Shown here: in pieces, positions 1 through 8,683 of the stretch
Layout: every line of letters begins with the position of its first letter
How positions within the stretch are numbered: the stretch's first letter is position 1
NCBI GenBank assembly: GCA_045649455.1
Contig: JAZRPV010000053.1
Location: 1 to 38,232, forward strand
Origin: JAEDES01 sp045649455
GTDB taxonomy: Bacteria > Bacillota_I > Bacilli_A > RF39 > UBA660
Reading direction: 5' to 3'
DNA: 38,232 nt
Made by a program: the position numbers and the translations under genes
The notes under the pieces: generated by a model
What the model was told of the DNA's origin: nothing
Seen by the model: the letters and a program-made list of their open reading frames with translations, nothing else
Database searches by the model: none

Positions 1-114
1 ATTATAATATTAAGAGGAAATGCAAAAGATAGAGAATATCAAGATTTAAATACTGATTTCCTAAACTTAATGGATAATATAAGAAAGGATATACAAAAAA
101 ATGAAGAAAAATAA
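1..114 (+). CDS. rnpA: Ribonuclease P protein component, C-terminal fragment
   Basis: This is the last 37 codons of a gene that begins outside the window, read in frame 1 and stopping at TAA 112-114. The peptide begins IIILRGNAKDREYQDLNTDF, which matches the usual RnpA C-terminus (a hydrophobic strand ending in LR, then a helix with Y-x-x-L and hydrophobic repeats). It lies directly before yidC, the standard rnpA-yidC order at bacterial origins, and overlaps yidC by 14 bases. RnpA is the protein subunit of RNase P, which trims the 5' ends of tRNA precursors. Identity rests on a short fragment plus context. Confidence 0.8.
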   Translation: MIILRGNAKDREYQDLNTDFLNLMDNIRKDIQKNEEK

Positions 115-1042
115 TAAATTTAAGTTATTGATATTAATAATGTTGTTACTGTTAACTACAGGATGTACAAAAACATTAACTGATAAAAATAATCAAGCAG
201 TAAAAAATGAAAAAACACAACAAACATTAACAGAAAACATTATTTGTCAACCAACTGATAAGATATCAATTAAAGCATATGAAAAAAATGGGGTAGACAT
301 AAAAAAACTTCCAAAGTGTGATGATTTTAAAATTACATCAGGAAAGTATGAAGGTTTGTGGACAAGTTTTTTAGTTAAACCACTTGCTTTTGTTTTACTA
401 GCAATTGGTAGATTATTAGGATTTACTGGTAAATATGCCTTATCAATCATGATTGTAAGTTTAGCAATAAGATTAATTGCATACCCAGTAACAAGAAAGA
501 CTGCTTTACAATCAGAACTTATTAAGAAAGCACAACCAGAATTAAATAGAATTCAAAAGAAGTATCAAGGTAAAGAAGATCAAGAGTCAATGATGAAACA
601 AAATCAAGAAATTCTAATGATTTACAAAAAATACAACATTAATCCAATGGCTGGGTGCTTATTCTCAATGTTACAATTACCATTATTTATAGCATTCTTC
701 GAAGCAATTCAAAGAACACCAGCTATATTCGAAGATATATTCCTAGGATTACAATTAGGAACAACACCTTCAGTTGGTATAACAACAGGAACATTCTACA
801 TGTATATAATATTAGTTATTTTAATAGGACTAACAACTTATTTATCATTTAAGATGAATTCAACAGGTAATATGCAAGATCCTAGTATGAAAATGATGCC
901 ATATATGATGACTGGTATGATTATATTTACATCTTTATTCATGCCATCAGCATTAGGAATATATTGGATAACAACAAATGTATTTACAATTATTCAAAAT
1001 ATTTTAGTTAAAAGGAGTAAAGAAGCCAATGGAAAAGCATAA
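101..1042 (+). CDS. yidC: Membrane protein insertase YidC/SpoIIIJ, lipoprotein form
   Basis: YidC inserts membrane proteins with or without Sec. The 313-residue protein starts with a lipoprotein signal: a charged KKNNK start, hydrophobic core 8-18, and lipobox TTGC with Cys22 as the lipidation site. The conserved core has about five membrane segments (about 92-108, 112-130, 182-203, 229-250, 268-300). The hydrophilic-groove arginine is Arg124, in SLAIRLIAYP. The exported stretch between Cys22 and Trp87 is about 64 residues, much longer than in B. subtilis SpoIIIJ, and holds two cysteines (49 and 73). It overlaps rnpA upstream and khpB downstream by 14 bases each, so the three are probably translationally coupled. 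A Shine-Dalgarno AAGGA lies near 85-89. Confidence 0.95.
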   Translation: MKKNNKFKLLILIMLLLLTTGCTKTLTDKNNQAVKNEKTQQTLTENIICQPTDKISIKAYEKNGVDIKKLPKCDDFKITSGKYEGLWTSFLVKPLAFVLLAIGRLLGFTGKYALSIMIVSLAIRLIAYPVTRKTALQSELIKKAQPELNRIQKKYQGKEDQESMMKQNQEILMIYKKYNINPMAGCLFSMLQLPLFIAFFEAIQRTPAIFEDIFLGLQLGTTPSVGITTGTFYMYIILVILIGLTTYLSFKMNSTGNMQDPSMKMMPYMMTGMIIFTSLFMPSALGIYWITTNVFTIIQNILVKRSKEANGKA

Positions 1043-1643
1043 ATATCAAGGAAAAACAATTGAAGAAGCAATTGAAAACGCAAAAATTGATTTACAAGAA
1101 GTAGAAGAAAACCTAATAATCAAACAAAAAGAAGAAATAAAAGGCGGATTATTCAAAAGTAAAAAAATAGAAATTGAAGTAATTGAAAGAAGAGAAGTAG
1201 TTAAATATATTAAAGAATACTTAGTTAAATTATTAAAAAACTTAGGATTCCAAGTAAATATTGAAATCAAAAATAAAGAAGCTATTCCTACATATTTAAT
1301 TTATTCTGATAATGATGCATTATTAATAGGAAAGAATGGTAAAAACTTAAAAGCATTAAGTGTTGTAGTAAATCAACATATTAATACTGAATTAGGAAAA
1401 ACATTTAAATTTATTATTGATATTAATTCATATAAAGAAAAACATGAAAAATCAATTGAATATCTAGCTAAAAAGATTGCTAGAGAAGTAGCAACTTCAA
1501 AAATACCTGTTAAATTAGATTCAATGAACTCATATGAAAGACGTATAGTTCATAACATTTTAACTAACAATAAAAAAGTTTACACAGAAAGTGAAGGGGA
1601 AGAACCAAACCGTTGTGTAGTAATTAAACCAAAAGAAGATTAA
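1029..1643 (+). CDS. khpB: RNA-binding protein KhpB (Jag/EloR)
   Basis: The 204-residue protein has the Jag domain order. An N-terminal Jag-N domain (about 1-52) contains the basic motif GLFKSKK. A KH domain follows (about 65-140) with the RNA-gripping GxxG loop GKNG at 101-104. A C-terminal R3H domain has Arg171 and His175 (RRIVH). In other Firmicutes KhpB pairs with KhpA to bind many RNAs and influences cell elongation and division. It overlaps yidC by 14 bases. The spacer between Jag-N and KH is very short, whereas many homologues carry a long variable linker, so this is a compact version. The gene ends inside its own terminator hairpin. Confidence 0.93.
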   Translation: MEKHKYQGKTIEEAIENAKIDLQEVEENLIIKQKEEIKGGLFKSKKIEIEVIERREVVKYIKEYLVKLLKNLGFQVNIEIKNKEAIPTYLIYSDNDALLIGKNGKNLKALSVVVNQHINTELGKTFKFIIDINSYKEKHEKSIEYLAKKIAREVATSKIPVKLDSMNSYERRIVHNILTNNKKVYTESEGEEPNRCVVIKPKED

Positions 1644-1657
1644 TTCTTCTTTTTTTT
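1631..1657 (+). terminator. Intrinsic terminator after khpB, straddling its stop codon
   Basis: A 9-bp perfect stem AAAAGAAGA (1631-1639) / TCTTCTTTT (1645-1653) with a 5-base loop is followed by a T run to 1657. The khpB stop TAA (1641-1643) lies in the loop. Confidence 0.85.
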
Positions 1658-1669
1658 ATTATATAAGTG

Positions 1670-1678
1670 TGCTATAAT
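1670..1678 (+). promoter_or_regulatory. Extended -10 promoter for mnmE-mnmG-rsmG
   Basis: TGCTATAAT is a perfect -10 hexamer (1673-1678) with the TGn extension. It sits between the khpB terminator and the mnmE ribosome site GGGAGGA (1693-1699). No good -35 is visible, since that position falls in the terminator T run. Its position rules out in-frame start codons upstream of 1706 for mnmE. Confidence 0.75.
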
Positions 1679-1705
1679 ATGGTAGAAAAAAAGGGAGGAA
1701 TCCAC

Positions 1706-3058
1706 ATGAATGACACAATAGTAGCAATCTCTACAACAATGGGAGTAGGGGCAATTTCAATAATTAGACTAAGTGGAAAAGAAGCAATATCAATAGTAAA
1801 TGAATGTTTTAAAGGTAAAAATTTAGAAGAAGTACTTACACATACAATTAATTATGGACATATTTATGATGGAGAAGAATTAATTGATGAAGTATTAGTA
1901 TCAGTAATGAAAGGACCAAGAAGTTTTACTGCAGAAGATGTAGTAGAAATAAATAGCCACGGTGGTATTATTACTACTAATAGAATTCTAGAAACTATGT
2001 TAAATCATGGAGCAAGATTGGCTGAACCAGGAGAATTTACAAAAAGAGCATTCTTAAATGGACGTATAGACTTAGTTAAAAGTGAAGCTGTAATGGATTT
2101 AATTGAAAGTAAAAGTGACGAAGCAAGAAAAATGGCTTTATCTCAATTAGGTGGGACAACATCAACATTAATTACTAATTTTAGAAATACTTTAAAACAA
2201 TTATTATCATCAATAGAAGTAAATATAGATTATCCAGAATACTATGATATTGAAGTAATGACAGTAGAAAAAATAAAAGAACAAGTGTCAATCATGAAAA
2301 AAGAATTACAAGAATTAGTAAAATCAAGTGAAAATACTGTTACAATAAAAAATGGAATAAAAACAGTTATTCTAGGTAAACCTAACGTTGGAAAGAGTAG
2401 TATATTAAATAAATTATTAGAACAAGACAAAGCAATCGTAACAGATATAGCAGGAACAACAAGAGATATAGTAGAAGGTGAAATATATTTAGATGGTGTA
2501 TTACTTAATATAATTGATACTGCAGGAATCAGAGAAACAGATGATGTAGTTGAAAGAATTGGTGTAGAAAAAAGCTTATCAATGATCGATGAAGCAGACT
2601 TAATTATTGTTGTATTAAATAGTAATGAAGAGTTATCTGATGAAGATAAAGAAATATTAGAAAAGACTAAAGATAAAACAAGAATTATAGTTTTAAACAA
2701 AAACGACTTAGATAAAAAACTAGTAATACCAACAAATTTACAAAATGTAGTAGAAACAAATACTAATGATTTAGATGGAATTACATCTTTAAAGAAAAAA
2801 ATTAAAGAATTATTTAATCTAGAACAAATAACTACAAAAGACTATACATATTTAGCAAATAGTCGTCAAATTTCTTTAGCAAAGCAAGCATATAAGAATT
2901 TATTAGATGCAGAACAAGCAATAGAAGATGAACAACCAGTTGATATGATTGAAATTGACTTAAAAGAATGTTTTGATACACTAGGTGAAATCATTGGAGC
3001 TACATATAGTGAAGAAATTATTGATAACTTATTTGAAAATTTCTGTGTAGGAAAATAG
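1706..3058 (+). CDS. mnmE: tRNA modification GTPase MnmE (TrmE)
   Basis: With MnmG, MnmE installs the (carboxymethyl)aminomethyl group on wobble U34 of certain tRNAs. The ATG at 1706 gives 450 residues starting MNDTIVAIST, the family N-terminus. It follows a strong GGGAGGA, whereas the longer open frame would include the -10 box. An N-terminal folate-binding domain (about 1-118) and a helical domain surround a G domain. That domain has P-loop GKPNVGKSS (224-232), TTRD (251-254), DTAG (271-274) and an NKND specificity motif. The C-terminal FCVGK tail (FCxGK) keeps the cysteine needed for modification. mnmG follows after 12 bases, putting the two partners in one transcript. Confidence 0.97.
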   Translation: MNDTIVAISTTMGVGAISIIRLSGKEAISIVNECFKGKNLEEVLTHTINYGHIYDGEELIDEVLVSVMKGPRSFTAEDVVEINSHGGIITTNRILETMLNHGARLAEPGEFTKRAFLNGRIDLVKSEAVMDLIESKSDEARKMALSQLGGTTSTLITNFRNTLKQLLSSIEVNIDYPEYYDIEVMTVEKIKEQVSIMKKELQELVKSSENTVTIKNGIKTVILGKPNVGKSSILNKLLEQDKAIVTDIAGTTRDIVEGEIYLDGVLLNIIDTAGIRETDDVVERIGVEKSLSMIDEADLIIVVLNSNEELSDEDKEILEKTKDKTRIIVLNKNDLDKKLVIPTNLQNVVETNTNDLDGITSLKKKIKELFNLEQITTKDYTYLANSRQISLAKQAYKNLLDAEQAIEDEQPVDMIEIDLKECFDTLGEIIGATYSEEIIDNLFENFCVGK

Positions 3059-3070
3059 GAAGTGAATAAA

Positions 3071-4933
3071 ATGAAATACGAAATTATAGTAGTAGGTGGA
3101 GGACATGCAGGATGTGAAGCTGCTCTAGCAGGAGCAAGAAAGAATCATAAAACTCTACTAGTTACAGGAAATATAAAGAATATAGCAGATATGCCATGTA
3201 ATCCATCAATCGGTGGACCAGCTAAAGGGATTGTTGTAAGAGAAATAGATGCCTTAGGTGGAGAAATGGGAAGAAATGCTGATAAAGGTGCTATTCAAAT
3301 TAAAATGTTAAATACTAAAAAAGGCCCAGCAGTTCAAGCGTTACGTGCACAAGCAGATAAGATAACTTATCCACAAGAAATGTTAAAAACACTACAAGCA
3401 ACAGAAAATCTTGAAATAAAAGAAGCAATGGTTGAAAAACTATTAGTAGAAAATAATAAAGTAGTGGGAGTAGAACTAGCAAATGGAGAAAAAATTCAAG
3501 CAGAAGCAGTTATTTTAACTACTGGAACATATTTAAGAAGTGTTATTTTAGTAGGAGATAATAAAACTCCAGGTGGACCACATGGTGAAAAAGAATCAAA
3601 ACACTTAAGTACACATTTAAAAGAACTAGGTTTCACAATATTAAGATTAAAAACAGGTACTCCTCAAAGAATTGATAAAAATTCTATTGATTATTCAAAA
3701 ACATCATTAGAACCAGGAGATTCTGAAATAAGAACTTTCTCATTTAATAATAAAGCTTATTATGAAATAGAAGACCAAGTTCCATGTCATTTAATTTATA
3801 CAACAGAAGAAACACACAACATAATAAGAGAACATTTAAATGAATCAAGTATGTATGGAGGACATGTTGAAGGAGTAGGACCTAGATATTGCCCATCCAT
3901 TGAAGATAAAATTGTAAGATTTGGTGAAAAAGAAAGACATCAATTGTTCTTAGAACCAGAAAGTAGATATTATGATGACATTTATATTCAAGGATTCTCA
4001 ACAAGTATGCCACATTACGTACAAGATCAAATGGTTAGAAGCTTACCAGGTTTAGAAAATGCAAAGATTTTAAAATATGCATACGCAATTGAATATGATG
4101 CAATTGATTCAAGACAATTAAAACAATCATTAGAAACAAAATTAATAGAAAACTTATATACTGCAGGACAAATCAATGGAACAAGTGGTTATGAAGAAGC
4201 GGCAGGACAAGGGTTAATTGCAGGTATAAATGCTGCCTTAAAATTAGAAGGTAAAGAACCATTAATCTTAAAAAGAAATGAATCATATATTGGTGTATTA
4301 ATAGATGATTTAGTAACAAAAGGAGTAAAAGACCCATATAGATTACTAACATCTCGTGCAGAATATAGATTATTATTAAGAAATGATAATGCTGATATAA
4401 GATTAAGAGAATATGGATACCAAGTTGGATTAGTAGATGAAGAAAGATATCAAAAATTTACAAATAAAAAACAACAAATAAAAGAGTTTACTGAATTATT
4501 ACAAACAACAAGAATTACACCTAAGAAAGAAACAAATGAATACTTAGAATCAATTGAAACAACTCCATTAAAAGATGGTATATCTCTATATGAATTCTTA
4601 AAAAGACCAGAAGTTACATTAGAACATATAGCCCATTTTGTTGAAATACCTGAAGATAAAGAAGTAAAAGAACAAGTTGAAATAAATACTAAGTACGAAG
4701 GATATATCAAAAAATCTCTAAAAGAAGCAGAAAAAATGTTAGCTTTAGAAGAAAAACAAATTCCTTCAACAATTGATTATAGTAAAGTTCCTAATTTAGC
4801 AAGTGAAGCAAGACAAAAACTAGCAGAGATAATGCCTACAACAATCGGACAAGCATCAAGAATAAGTGGAGTTAATCCTGCAGATATATCAATTTTAATG
4901 GTATATTTAAGAAGAAATGGTGCTCATGAATAA
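3071..4933 (+). CDS. mnmG: tRNA uridine-5-carboxymethylaminomethyl modification enzyme MnmG (GidA)
   Basis: MnmG is the FAD/NADH-dependent partner of MnmE in U34 modification. The protein is about 620 residues, the usual length, with an N-terminal Rossmann motif VGGGHAGCEAA for FAD and the family blocks MPCNPSIGGPAKG, TGTYLRS, LKTGTPQRI and TSGYEEAAGQGLIAGINA. The C-terminal helical domain, which contacts MnmE and tRNA, is complete. A GTG at 3062 is in frame, but ATG 3071 sits at better spacing from AGGAAGTG (about 3057-3064) and begins MKYEIIVVGGG as in homologues. The start lies 12 bases after the mnmE stop, and the 3' end overlaps rsmG. Confidence 0.97.
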   Translation: MKYEIIVVGGGHAGCEAALAGARKNHKTLLVTGNIKNIADMPCNPSIGGPAKGIVVREIDALGGEMGRNADKGAIQIKMLNTKKGPAVQALRAQADKITYPQEMLKTLQATENLEIKEAMVEKLLVENNKVVGVELANGEKIQAEAVILTTGTYLRSVILVGDNKTPGGPHGEKESKHLSTHLKELGFTILRLKTGTPQRIDKNSIDYSKTSLEPGDSEIRTFSFNNKAYYEIEDQVPCHLIYTTEETHNIIREHLNESSMYGGHVEGVGPRYCPSIEDKIVRFGEKERHQLFLEPESRYYDDIYIQGFSTSMPHYVQDQMVRSLPGLENAKILKYAYAIEYDAIDSRQLKQSLETKLIENLYTAGQINGTSGYEEAAGQGLIAGINAALKLEGKEPLILKRNESYIGVLIDDLVTKGVKDPYRLLTSRAEYRLLLRNDNADIRLREYGYQVGLVDEERYQKFTNKKQQIKEFTELLQTTRITPKKETNEYLESIETTPLKDGISLYEFLKRPEVTLEHIAHFVEIPEDKEVKEQVEINTKYEGYIKKSLKEAEKMLALEEKQIPSTIDYSKVPNLASEARQKLAEIMPTTIGQASRISGVNPADISILMVYLRRNGAHE

Positions 4934-5561
4934 AGATTTGTTTATTGAAGAATTAAAAAAATTAGGAATTGATATTACAGAAGAACAATTAAATAAACTA
5001 AATAGTTTTTATAAACTACTAATTGAATGGAATGAAAAAATAAATTTAACAAGAATAACTGAAGAAAATGAAGTATATTTAAAACACTTCTATGATAGTC
5101 TAACAATCAAAAAAGTAATAGATTTAAATGATGTAGAAACATTATGCGATGTAGGTACTGGAGCAGGATTTCCTGGGATAGTATTAAAAATTATGTATCC
5201 GCATTTAAAAATAACTTTAGTAGATTCTCTACAAAAAAGAGTAAATTATCTAAATTCAATAATAAAAGAATTAGAATTAGATAATATCAAAGCAATTCAT
5301 AGTAGAGGAGAAGACTTTAAAGAAAAATTTGATGTTGTTACAGCAAGAGCTGTTGCTAATATAGAAAAGTTAGTAACATATACTATGCATTTAGTAAATA
5401 AAGATGGTCAATTAGTTGCTATGAAAGGAAATATTGAAGAAGAATTGACTCAAGTAGTACAACAAAAATTATCAAAAAAATATCAAATAGTAAAAATAGA
5501 GAAGTTCTTATTACCAATTGAAGAAAGTCATAGAAGTTTAGTAGTTCTAAAAAATAAATAA
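4926..5561 (+). CDS. rsmG: 16S rRNA (guanine-527-N7) methyltransferase RsmG (GidB)
   Basis: RsmG transfers a methyl group from S-adenosylmethionine to N7 of G527 in 16S rRNA. The ATG at 4926 gives 211 residues and the family-like start MNKDLFIEELKKLG; another in-frame ATG lies at 4917. Diagnostic blocks are WNEKINLTRI, YLKHFYDSLT, the SAM-binding loop CDVGTGAGFPG, the acidic strand VDSLQKRVNYLN, TARAVANIEKL, and the ending LPIEESHRSLVV. It overlaps the end of mnmG by 8 bases and completes an mnmE-mnmG-rsmG operon. The upstream Shine-Dalgarno is weak (AAGAAG), so translation probably depends on coupling to mnmG. Confidence 0.95.
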   Translation: MNKDLFIEELKKLGIDITEEQLNKLNSFYKLLIEWNEKINLTRITEENEVYLKHFYDSLTIKKVIDLNDVETLCDVGTGAGFPGIVLKIMYPHLKITLVDSLQKRVNYLNSIIKELELDNIKAIHSRGEDFKEKFDVVTARAVANIEKLVTYTMHLVNKDGQLVAMKGNIEEELTQVVQQKLSKKYQIVKIEKFLLPIEESHRSLVVLKNK

Positions 5562-5565
5562 AATT

Positions 5566-5611
5566 AAAACATTCCTTATTTTGTAAAGTGCAAAGTAAGA
5601 AATGTTTTTTT
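5566..5611 (+). terminator. Intrinsic terminator after rsmG
   Basis: A long interrupted stem has outer arms AAAACATT (5566-5573) / AATGTTTT, inner pairs CTTA/TAAG and TTTG/CAAA, and ends in seven T (5605-5611). It closes the mnmE-mnmG-rsmG operon. Confidence 0.85.
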
Positions 5612-5612
5612 A

Positions 5613-5641
5613 TTGAAATAAAAAATAAAAAGATATATAAT
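5613..5641 (+). promoter_or_regulatory. Sigma-A promoter for noc
   Basis: TTGAAA (5613-5618), a 17-base spacer and TATAAT (5636-5641) form a near-consensus promoter. It lies immediately after the rsmG terminator, giving a leader of about 30 bases to the noc start. Confidence 0.85.
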
Positions 5642-5679
5642 GATAACATAGGAATAAAAGAATAAAGTGAGGGATACCC

Positions 5680-6900
5680 ATGAATACAGAAACAAAAGAC
5701 GAAGTAGTATACTTATACTTAGATGACATAATACCAAATAGATTTCAACCAAGAGAAGTTTTTGATGAAAAAGCATTAAAAGAGCTTGCTGTATCAATTA
5801 AAGAACATGGTGTAATCCAACCTATTATCGTTAGAAGTGTAAAAGATAAATATGAAATAATAGCAGGAGAACGTCGTTATAAAGCATCTGCTTTAGCTGG
5901 CTTAACAAAAATTCCAGCTATTATTAGAAATTTAGATGATAAAGAAAGTTCGAAAGTAGCATTATTAGAAAATCTACAAAGAAAGAACTTAACACCTATC
6001 GAAGAAGCTAGAACATATCAAAAAATATTAGAAATAGATGAAATGACACAAGATGATTTAGCTAAAACAATGGGAAAAAGCCAATCTGCAGTAGCTAATA
6101 AATTAAGATTATTAACTTTACCTGATGAAATTCAAGACTCATTATTAAAAGAACAAATCTCAGAACGTCATGCTAGAGCATTATTAAATTTAACAGATGC
6201 TCCAAAACAAATAGAATTATTAAAGAAAATTATCAATCAAAAAATGAGTGTTAGAGCTGTAGAAGAAGAAATAAAAAGATTAAATAATAAAGATGGTATC
6301 AGTAATATGGCAACAACTAACCAACAAATTACTGTTACACCAACTCCAATTAACTCAACACCGTTATCTCCAACGATAATGCCTATTGAAGAAATTGTAG
6401 ATGTTGAACCTTATGAAGGATATAAAGTTGCTCCGCCAACAGAAAATAATACATTTATAAATTATGAAAATGTAGATGATACAGAGGAATTAGAAGAAAC
6501 TATGGATTTTAATGATATTAAAGAACCAGTTGATATTAACCAAATAAAGAAACAAGCTGAAGATATTAAACCAGTACAAACAAGCAACAACTTAGATAGT
6601 TTACTTAATATCAATGTTCCAGGTCCAAAAGTATATAATTCACATGCTGAAAAAGCAATAAGTGAAGGTTTTGAACCTCAACAACAAAAGACAAAAGATT
6701 ATTTTGCGGCTCCTGATTTTTCAACAATCGACTTGCCAACAGTATCAGAACCAGCAGTTTATACAGTGGATGATGCAATGAATAAAATCAGAGATTTAGT
6801 AAGAGATTTAGAAGCTCATGGAATCAGTATTCATAAAGATGAAATGAATTTCGAAAGAACATTCCAAGTAATTTTAAAAATTGATAAAAAAGTAGAATAA
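5680..6900 (+). CDS. noc: Nucleoid occlusion protein Noc (ParB family), unanchored variant with long linker
   Basis: Noc is a ParB-like CTP-dependent DNA clamp that keeps the division septum off the nucleoid. Residues 10-90 form the CTP-binding domain with GERR at 63-66. A helix-turn-helix follows (about 120-150) with KSQSAVANKLRLLTLP, very close to B. subtilis Noc. The C-terminal dimerisation segment (about 365-406, AMNKIRDL...FQVILKI) also matches Noc rather than ParB. Two features are unusual. The N-terminal amphipathic membrane-targeting helix of Bacillus Noc is absent, because the protein starts almost at the core. A Pro/Gln/acid-rich linker of about 140-160 residues separates core and dimer domain, making 406 residues against about 283 in B. 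subtilis. GTGAGGG precedes ATG 5680. Confidence 0.9.
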   Translation: MNTETKDEVVYLYLDDIIPNRFQPREVFDEKALKELAVSIKEHGVIQPIIVRSVKDKYEIIAGERRYKASALAGLTKIPAIIRNLDDKESSKVALLENLQRKNLTPIEEARTYQKILEIDEMTQDDLAKTMGKSQSAVANKLRLLTLPDEIQDSLLKEQISERHARALLNLTDAPKQIELLKKIINQKMSVRAVEEEIKRLNNKDGISNMATTNQQITVTPTPINSTPLSPTIMPIEEIVDVEPYEGYKVAPPTENNTFINYENVDDTEELEETMDFNDIKEPVDINQIKKQAEDIKPVQTSNNLDSLLNINVPGPKVYNSHAEKAISEGFEPQQQKTKDYFAAPDFSTIDLPTVSEPAVYTVDDAMNKIRDLVRDLEAHGISIHKDEMNFERTFQVILKIDKKVE

Positions 6901-6902
6901 AT

Positions 6903-6928
6903 AAAGTGGATAAAAATCCACTTTTTTT
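6903..6928 (+). terminator. Intrinsic terminator after noc
   Basis: A perfect 9-bp stem AAAGTGGAT / ATCCACTTT with loop AAAA runs directly into a T tract ending at 6928. Confidence 0.9.
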
Positions 6929-6938
6929 AATAAAATCA

Positions 6939-6967
6939 TTTAAAAAACTTTTATTCTTTGATACAAT
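6939..6967 (+). promoter_or_regulatory. Probable promoter for parA-parB operon
   Basis: TTTAAA (6939-6944), a 17-base spacer and TACAAT (6962-6967) make a moderate sigma-A match between the noc terminator and parA. Confidence 0.5.
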
Positions 6968-6997
6968 ATTAAAGTAATATGGAAAATGGGTGATTAG

Positions 6998-7804
6998 ATG
7001 GGAAAGGTTATATCATTAGTAAATCAAAAAGGTGGAGTAGGAAAGACAACAACTAGTATTAATCTTTCAGCATCATTAGCAGTATTAGGAAAAAAAGTTT
7101 TATTAATAGATTTAGATCCTCAAGGAAATACAACTACTGGTGTTGGAATAAACAAAGGTGAGATTGATAAAAGTGTCTATGATGTTCTAATTGATGAATG
7201 CGCTATAACAGAAGCAATGGTTAAAACTAAATATAAGAATTTATATGTTTTACCTGCAACTATTAATTTAGCAGGAATCGATAGTGAATTAATGGAAAAA
7301 AGTCGCCAAGAAGATAATTTCGATAAAGGAAAACAATTAAAGAAACACTTAGAATCAATAAATGACAGTTTTGACTACATAATTATAGATTGTCCACCAT
7401 CTTTAGGAGTTATTACAATCAATGCTTTAACAGCATCAAACTCAGTAATAATTCCAGTACAATGTGAATTCTTCGCGTTAGAAGGAATCACACAATTATT
7501 AAAAACAATAATGTTGGCTCAAAAACAATTAAATCCAACTCTTGATATTGAAGGGGTATTATTAACAATGCTAGATTCTAGAACAAATCTAGGATTTGAA
7601 GTTGTTGATGATATTAGAAAATTCTTCAAAGAAAAAGTATACAACACAATAATTCCAAGATTAGTAAGATTAACAGAAGCTCCTTCTCACGGAGAGCCAA
7701 TTATTGCATATGATCCAAAAAGTAGAGGATCTGAAGCATATCTTAATTTAGCGAAGGAAGTGATTGAACGCAATGGAAGAGAACAAGATGGAAGTAACCA
7801 GTAA
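6998..7804 (+). CDS. parA: Chromosome partitioning ATPase ParA (Soj)
   Basis: ParA/Soj is a deviant Walker-type ATPase that dimerises on DNA. With ParB it drives origin segregation, and it also modulates DnaA in Firmicutes. The 268-residue protein begins with a deviant Walker A, KGGVGKTT (11-18), including the signature lysine. DLDPQGNTTTG, a Walker B region YIIIDCPPSLG and PVQCEFFALEG follow, all typical of chromosomal ParA. Length and motifs are intact. The start ATG 6998 has GGGTGAT upstream. The last 32 bases overlap the parB start, so the pair is one operon. Confidence 0.96.
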   Translation: MGKVISLVNQKGGVGKTTTSINLSASLAVLGKKVLLIDLDPQGNTTTGVGINKGEIDKSVYDVLIDECAITEAMVKTKYKNLYVLPATINLAGIDSELMEKSRQEDNFDKGKQLKKHLESINDSFDYIIIDCPPSLGVITINALTASNSVIIPVQCEFFALEGITQLLKTIMLAQKQLNPTLDIEGVLLTMLDSRTNLGFEVVDDIRKFFKEKVYNTIIPRLVRLTEAPSHGEPIIAYDPKSRGSEAYLNLAKEVIERNGREQDGSNQ

Positions 7805-8681
7805 AAGAAGAGCATTAGGTAGAGGGTTAGAAGAACTTTTTTATAACGAACCAATCGATTATAACAAAGTAGAAGAAAAAATAATTACAGAAACACCAAA
7901 AGAAGCTATAACAATGGTTAAGTTATCTGAATTAAGAAGTAATCCATACCAACCAAGAAAAGTATTTGATGAAGATGCTTTAAAAGAGTTAGCAGCATCA
8001 ATCAAAGAACATGGAGTTTTCCAACCAATTATTGCAAAGAAAAGTATAAAAGGTTACGAAATAATTGCTGGAGAACGTCGTGTTAAAGCATCAATTATGG
8101 CTGGATTAGAAGAAATTCCGACAATCATAAGAAATTTCGATGATACAGAAATGATGGAAATAGCATTATTAGAAAACTTACAAAGAGAAAACTTAAATGC
8201 TATTGAAGAAGCAAATGCTTATAAAAAATTATTAGAAACATTAAGTCTAACACAAGAACAATTAGCTGCAAGACTTGGTAAAAGTAGAAGCCACATTACT
8301 AATATGGTAGGTTTACTTGCATTACCTGAAGTAATTCAACAAGATGTAAGTGAAAAGAAAATAAGTATGGGACATGCCAGAGTACTAAGTAAACTTGATA
8401 ATAAAGAACAACAAAGAGAATTAGCAGATAGAATTATTGCAGAAGGACTAAGTGTAAGAAACTTAGAAGAAATAACTAATTCTGAAGAAAAATATCCTAA
8501 GACACACAAACAAGTAAAAACAAAAGAAACATCAAATGACTATAAATACTTACAAGATGAATTATGTGAAAGATTAGGAGCAAAAGTAAGAATTAAGAGT
8601 AATAAAATTGAAATAAGCTTTGTAAATGGAAATGACCTTAATAGATTACTAGAAATAATGCATATTGAGCCAAGAGGTTAA
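7773..8681 (+). CDS. parB: Chromosome partitioning protein ParB (Spo0J)
   Basis: ParB binds parS sites near the origin, closes into a CTP-loaded sliding clamp and recruits SMC. The N-terminal ParA-activating segment KRRALGRGLEELF is present. The core contains PYQPRKVFDEDALKELA, the CTP motif GERRVKAS and a helix-turn-helix with LGKSRSHITNM. The C-terminal dimer domain ends NDLNRLLEIMH. The 302-residue form uses ATG 7773 with AAGGAAGTG about 10 bases upstream; ATG 7788 (GGAAGAG upstream) and TTG 7764 are alternatives. It is a paralogue of the upstream noc product but has normal length and keeps the Soj-interaction segment that Noc lacks. I saw no convincing parS site in the window. Confidence 0.95.
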   Translation: MEENKMEVTSKRRALGRGLEELFYNEPIDYNKVEEKIITETPKEAITMVKLSELRSNPYQPRKVFDEDALKELAASIKEHGVFQPIIAKKSIKGYEIIAGERRVKASIMAGLEEIPTIIRNFDDTEMMEIALLENLQRENLNAIEEANAYKKLLETLSLTQEQLAARLGKSRSHITNMVGLLALPEVIQQDVSEKKISMGHARVLSKLDNKEQQRELADRIIAEGLSVRNLEEITNSEEKYPKTHKQVKTKETSNDYKYLQDELCERLGAKVRIKSNKIEISFVNGNDLNRLLEIMHIEPRG

Positions 8682-8683
8682 TT

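Noticed and set aside
2242..2700. Long antisense open frames, for example inside mnmE, dnaB and the M23 gene
   Set aside because: They lie opposite conserved coding regions, lack ribosome sites and show no protein motifs; they are typical of AT-rich reverse strands.
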